A stretch of 64,000 bases of DNA from Dasyornis broadbenti (lineage: Eukaryota; Chordata; Aves; Passeriformes; Dasyornithidae). The stretch lies in the NCBI GenBank assembly GCA_013397935.1, contig VZRN01001773.1, positions 482,103-546,102 of the forward strand. Reading direction: 5' to 3'. Each line of letters begins with the position of its first letter. Position 1 is the stretch's first letter. The position numbers were made by a program, and so were the translations under genes. The notes beneath the pieces were generated by a model, which saw nothing but the letters and a program-made list of their open reading frames with translations, made no database searches and was not told the DNA's origin. Shown here piece after piece: positions 11,114 to 64,000 of this stretch.

Positions 11114-12430
11114 TATTTAAGCCAAATGGCTTAAGAAAACTTACCAGATCCAAGAGCCTGAACTTCCAGAGGAAACAACTCTTTTCATTGGTTCCTGTAA
11201 TTTTCCTGCTACCTGCAGTTTTGTCATACAAGAGAGATGTCCCGATAACAAGAATTGGAGCAGGTCAAGACACAATTCCTCGGACCCTTTGGCTGGCTGC
11301 TTAAGTGTGCTTGAGGACACAGCTACGTTGAAAAACACCCGCTATGCTTGGTTAACCTTCCATGGTTTGTTTTTGGTTTCCTCAGCCCCCATTCAGAAAA
11401 ACCAGCACTGTATAAATGCAGTTTTATTCATGCAACAGGCTGATTCCACTGAAGAGGCATCTCTCAAGTGTGCAGGTGACTCTGCATTCATCTTTATTCT
11501 ATTTCTGTTCCATGTCCTTTATTTCAGAGCACTCTCCAGGGACTTTAGAAAAGAATTTAATCAACCCGTACTATAAAGGTAAAAAACTGTGAACAGATTA
11601 CTACAGAAAGTAACTGCTGAGGGACAATTCAGAAAGTGCAAGAAATTTATAAGGAACAAGAATGGGTCAAGCCTTACAGCTGATCCTTGGCCACACTATA
11701 GGCCCTGTTTTCCAGCAAAAGATCAAAGGCACGTTAAGGCACGGAAATGTTGCACAGAGCAAGTATAGAACACAGCAGGAACCACAAATGATTCGGATGA
11801 GATGTGTTTCAGTAGAGAACTCTGTTCTGCAAATGTTAAATTATTTCCAAAGGTACTTGCAACAAGAGTGAAAGTATTTGGCAAAATTAGGAATTTTTGT
11901 TATATTTTGATATTGATACTTCATTTTAAAAGGAGTTAAAGAACAGTAAAGGCAGTCATGTGTTTAAATTCAACTCATTTTCTTACATATATACTTCCCA
12001 TGGACAGGCAGACGTTCAGCCATCTCCAGGAAAGCCAGGTTCCATCATGTGTAACGGTTACTTGGAAAGACACACACTGTAACTCCAAACATCCCCCCCC
12101 CCTTTCTTTCTCCTTCCCCCAGCTTTAGATGCTGAGCGTGACAATGTACGGTGTGGAATGTCCCTTTGGTCAGCTGGGATCACCTGTCTCAGCTGTGTCC
12201 CCTCCCAGCTTCTAAGACATCCCTGTGTTACCAACCTTGTGTTCAGCACAAACCCAAAACACAGCCCCCTTCAAGATACTGTGAAGAAAATTAACTCTAC
12301 CCCAGTGAAAAGCAGCACACTGTCTTTTGAGATGCTTCTGACCATGTTATAACTCTTGGGTGCACGTAAAGCTTTAGAGCTGCTACTGGTTACAAACATG
12401 GAATAAAAGTGAGATTAAAAAAATAGTTAA
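11114..12430 (+). other. 3'UTR of the ARM-repeat gene (inferred)
   Basis: The sequence after the TAA is AT-rich and has no good coding exon. The first AATAAA on this strand after the stop is at 12402-12407, with ATTAAA at 12414-12419, so the transcript plausibly ends near 12430. A C-rich run at about 12091-12102 and low-complexity stretches are present. The length of 1.3 kb is ordinary. The 3' end is an inference from signals only. Confidence 0.45.
12402..12419 (+). terminator. Polyadenylation signals for the ARM-repeat gene
   Basis: AATAAA at 12402-12407 is followed by ATTAAA at 12414-12419, 1.3 kb after the stop codon. A short GTG-containing T-rich stretch lies about 50 bp downstream. No closer canonical hexamer was found between the stop and here. 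Confidence 0.45.
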
Positions 12431-13889
12431 AAAAAATTACTCTGTCAATTAAAGGCTCAGTGTTCCATTTTATTGTGGCTCAAATCTCTGGGCTTAATTT
12501 TAGTGCTTGGAGAAGGCATTTTTTTAATGATTCCTTTTAATATCAGCAAGTTCTTTCCAATAGTACTGTTCAGGAAAAAAACAAAACAAAACAACACATC
12601 ACCCCCAGAAAGAAAACTCTATGTAAAAACAACCAAACCCACACTCAGTGCAGTAAAAAGGCCTATTAAAAGTAGACGGTAGACAGAAACTTCAGATAAA
12701 GCAATATGGCATTTTCAGTATTCATGCGTGACAGGAATTTTGTTTTGAAATCTCATGTGACAAACCATGTGCTCAGCTTTAGGCAGGTGTACTTACTGAA
12801 ACAGAGGACTAACTAAATGACACACCTAGGATCAAAATCCAAAAAGTCTCAAGCTTCAAACCACCTCTGCAGGTGATTTTAGACCAGTTTCCAAAAACAG
12901 TGCAATATTAAGTACTGATTAGAATGTGTCCTGTATCTGTATTACTAGGTATTTAATACCAAACATTATTTCAATGTCTTAGCAAGAAAGAAAATAAAGC
13001 ATTCTTCATCAGGAATGAGGAGATAAAAGACATGAAGCAAGCAGAGCTAATGGTGAGCAATGCAGCAGTTGTGATGTACTGAAATAATTCACTGAGCATC
13101 ATCCCTGGCAAAGGTTGCTGCTCCGTACCCTCAGAACAGCTGCCTGCACCTTCTACACCTGTTACTTCTACCTCACAGTCTAGTTCAGCCTTGCCTCTCA
13201 TGGCACAAACAACACAACCAATTGCAATAGCAGGCAGAGGAGCTGGCCTTCCTCCCATACCATATTTTATTGTCAAGAACAACACTCAACAGAAGAGAAA
13301 CTATTTTTCCTGCATTAAAAGAGGCTTAGCCAAAAGATTTAAAAATTCAGTATTAAATCCTTTTTAAAAAAAATTCATACACCTACTTCTACTCTCAAAT
13401 CCCTCATTTTTATTTTGTATACCAGGCCCCTAAAACAGGAAATTCTCACTCTCACTTGAAGCAAACCTGGATTGAATGGAATGATAAACTGTTTTTTAAA
13501 AAAAAATTTGAAAGTAAAAACCCAAGTACCCATGAGAAATAAAGGAGGCCCATTTTTACTGCAAACAGTGAAGAAGTGTGCTGAAGTCTCACAAAAACCA
13601 GATCAGCATAATTTATAACCAATCCTAAATAGCTCAAGGTCAACACAATTCAAACCTGAGCCTAAATGAATCCAAAGACTTAAAACTGAAGCTAAATGTT
13701 ACTGCCTATTTCTTTGCTCTCTTTCTAGTTGCAAGTGACTCTGTACTGACTTTTTAGTAAAGAAATTAGAGAAAACCTGAAGCAAAGTTCTAAGCAGACC
13801 AGGAATAACAAGAAGAGTTTTTCATCAGAGATTGACTCTTGCTTCAGCTATGCAAGAAAATGAAAATATAAGTAGAAATAAATATTTCA
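12431..13889. other. Region between the two convergent 3' ends
   Basis: No exon, RNA gene or repeat was recognised. AT-rich sequence with minus-strand AATAAA hexamers at 12469, 13266 and 13409. Depending on which signals are used, this is either intergenic or part of overlapping 3'UTRs. Confidence 0.4.
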
Positions 13890-15708
13890 AACAAGTTTTA
13901 TTTGGTACTTACATGCTATATATAGTTTTAAAGAAAAACTACATATTTTGGACACTTCAAAATATTGTGGCTATGTACATGGAAAACTGAAGAAAGCAAG
14001 AAAGGAACCCAATTCATTTTACTGTGTCACAAGTTACTATTGAAAGCACTCTGACTGAATGGCTATTTTTTCCCTTCCATAAATATTCTGGCAGATGAAG
14101 TCTCTTCCATTTTACTTCCATTGCTTTTATCCCATCTCCTCTATAAGATGAACACTTGGCAGCAGCAGAAATTTCTTCAAAAATTCTTCGGCTTTTGTCT
14201 CAGGAGATTTCTTCTGCTAGCACAGACTTTCTGCCCAGCTTCCTAGAGGCCTCGCTCAGTGCTCGCTAAAGGCAAGTGCAGGAATCTTAATGGTACATTC
14301 TCTGTTAGCAGGAGCTGAGAGCCCATGAACCTCCATTTCCCCTACCCAAGCATCTTCTCACTGATTCAGAGAGCAGTGCCTTAAGCCTTCAGTGATGTTT
14401 CAAACTCAAACACCCAGAGCAAGCACTGCCTCCAACAGCATTGTTTAGCAAAGAGCAAAAACGTGCAAGAATTTACAGTTCTGCACAACAGCAACCAAAA
14501 GTGTGGGATGGAACAATGAATGACAGTAGAAATCAGCATCAAACTAAAGAGAGAGCAACCTGCATTGCTCCTCTTATCACTCAAACTGCACTGCTTTATA
14601 AAAATCACACACTACATAAAAAGCACAAACAATGACCACTTTCTATTTGCTCTGAAACGAGCAAACCCCAAAGTTCCACAAACCTGTATCATCTTTCAAA
14701 ACTCAAATATCCCAGGTTTCACACAGTCTTCAATAGTCTGATAAGGCAAAGGAAAAGTCTTCCATCATTGGGAACAGCAGCAATTTACAGGACTCAAGGT
14801 ATTTCCTTGTACGTGTGTGTGCACATGTGTGTGGACATATGCACACACATCTTTTATAGTATTGTGAACATGGATGTAACTAAAAAAAAAATCAAGTTTG
14901 CAGTATCTTTTTACCACATTTGTCTAATTTATTCAATTAAATGATTTATTTCTGTACTGAGCAAAAGTCATAAATACATCATCTAGGAGAACAATAGGTT
15001 TTCCTCTTGTCCATGAAAAAATAACGCTCTCAAATTTTCACATTTTAAAACCTGTCTTGTTTTGTGTTTTTAGAGAAAACGTGAGAAGATCATAGTGACG
15101 TCTCAATTTACAGAATGTCCCTGTAGGAATTACATTTACAAGAACCTGATACAGAAGCCTATAGTTTGCCCCCATAATTAGAGTTCTCTGCAATAACATT
15201 TAAACCAACAGGTTTAAATAAAACACCCCATTAACTCTACTTGTAGAGCAATGAGGCATTTATTTTTCAAGTATTAGAACCACAAAGTGTAAAAGATTCT
15301 TTGCCAATTTTACAATTATGCCTTTTAAACCAACACCCACCTTTTTAAAAAAAACCAAAAAATAATCAGTCCCACCACCCAAATCAGCCGTTACTTTCAG
15401 ATTCCAGTGTCTTGTGTCTTAAGGAATGCAGAAATATTCATTTACTAACAAAAAAGCTTGTTGGAAATAGCCATATTAAGTAACGCACGTGAAGCATGAT
15501 TTTTCTAGTGATAAAAGCTATTAGAATGGTGATCCAAGTCTATTCCCCTCATTTCTTCTGCTGGTTTTACTAAAGTCCTTCCAAAAAAGATATTCAAGAA
15601 ATCTTTAAAAAACTGGAGAGAAAAAATAAAACACTCCTTCATAGCATTGAAGAAACTCCACTGACTGCAGAGATGCTCATATCACCTTTGGTTCTTCCGA
15701 AGAAACAA
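13890..15708 (-). other. MAP7: MAP7 3'UTR (inferred extent)
   Basis: AT-rich, with no coding signal on either strand. Minus-strand AATAAA hexamers lie at 15259-15264, 14945-14950 and 13897-13902, with further ones at 13409-13414 and 13266-13271. I chose 13897 as a plausible main end, giving a UTR of about 1.8 kb, but several sites could be used. A GT/AC-rich stretch lies inside at 14811-14852. Confidence 0.4.
13897..13902 (-). terminator. MAP7: Candidate polyadenylation signal for MAP7
   Basis: TTTATT on the + strand reads AATAAA on the - strand, 1.8 kb after the stop. Alternatives nearer the stop (15259, 14945) and farther away (13409, 13266, 12469) exist, so use of this one is unproven. 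Confidence 0.3.
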
Positions 15709-63347
<47,639 letters not shown>

Positions 63348-64000
63348 CTAAAATAAAAAAGATATCAATTAACCATTTTACTTAATAATAGGTCATTCAC
63401 CTTATTATAATGCAACTCAAATATTGCCAGACTCCCTTTAAAATCAGACTGTTCCAAGATTTCACCTTAATCCCATTCTACATTATTCTGCATCAAAAAA
63501 ACCCCAAAGGCTACACAGAAAACATTGAAGCCATAATACAAGTTCCCGATTTATGCTGAGGAAAGAGCCACAAGAAGATTGCATTTTTACAATGTGTTTT
63601 AATAAGACATATAAGAGGACTTGCAGATTCCAGGTTTCTGAAGGTATGGTACAAGATACTGGTAAAAACTTCTTTACAAATTACTAACACACCCATAATG
63701 CAGAACTGAAGAGGGGATTGTTAATGACCTGAATGAAATCTAACTGAGCAGATATTCCCATTATTTGCAATAGACTTTTGACCAGGCCCTACCAGTCTAC
63801 AACAAGGTCTAATTCTGGAGCTCTGAATGCCCTTTCAGCAATCCTTTATAAAGAAAAAAAACTTCAGAAGAAGGTTCATTACTATTACTCAAATCACAAC
63901 CATATCCTTGGTTCAGTATCTATCTCTAATTAAAAAACAAGCCAAGAAATTAGATGCCATGATTTTTTCATCTTACTATTCATCTTTGCATCCAGAATTC
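63348..64000 (-). other. MAP7: MAP7 first-coding-exon intron (3' part)
   Basis: No exon or CpG-rich promoter seen, in line with the first coding exon lying further upstream outside the window. Confidence 0.65.

Noticed and set aside
14811..14852. GT/AC-rich stretch as a microsatellite
   Set aside because: Imperfect and short, only scattered GTGTGT and CACACA runs; noted in the 3'UTR entry rather than as a locus.

Overview
This is a vertebrate genomic window, almost certainly from a bird. It has long, AT-rich introns, GT-AG spliced exons of 46-281 bp and no operons. It carries several copies of the CR1 LINE (5049-5305 on +, 43083-43480 on -, a 3' fragment at 10168-10234), whose 3' ends match the avian CR1 type. 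A run of N at 46745-46749 shows that this is an assembled draft.

Two genes converge tail to tail. On the + strand (173-11113, 3'UTR to about 12420) lies the 3' part of an armadillo/HEAT-repeat gene. I reconstructed seven exons by splice sites and phase. They join without a frameshift into 268 codons that end in a stop. The family is clear but I cannot name the gene, and I do not recall such a gene next to MAP7 in human. It is the best candidate here for something undescribed.

On the - strand (63347 down to 15709) lies nearly all of MAP7 (ensconsin / E-MAP-115), a microtubule-binding protein that recruits and activates kinesin-1. Seventeen coding exons join without a frameshift into about 722 complete codons, from shortly after the N-terminus to the final E-V-I-stop. 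The first coding exon and promoter lie beyond position 64000. The N-terminal microtubule-binding coil (58.6-49.5 kb), the proline/serine-rich middle (46-33.6 kb), the highly charged kinesin-binding coil (30-25.8 kb) and the conserved C-terminal tail (23-15.7 kb) are all present.

The rest is intron, 3'UTR or the 4.6-kb gap between the two stop codons. Points of interest are a 46-bp microexon in the ARM gene, an 18-bp tandem repeat coding for PASPLE-type units in MAP7, an isolated CpG/TATA/E-box cluster in a MAP7 intron (17310-17440), and several perfect short inverted repeats. Gene calls rest on translation and remembered family features; no database search was possible.
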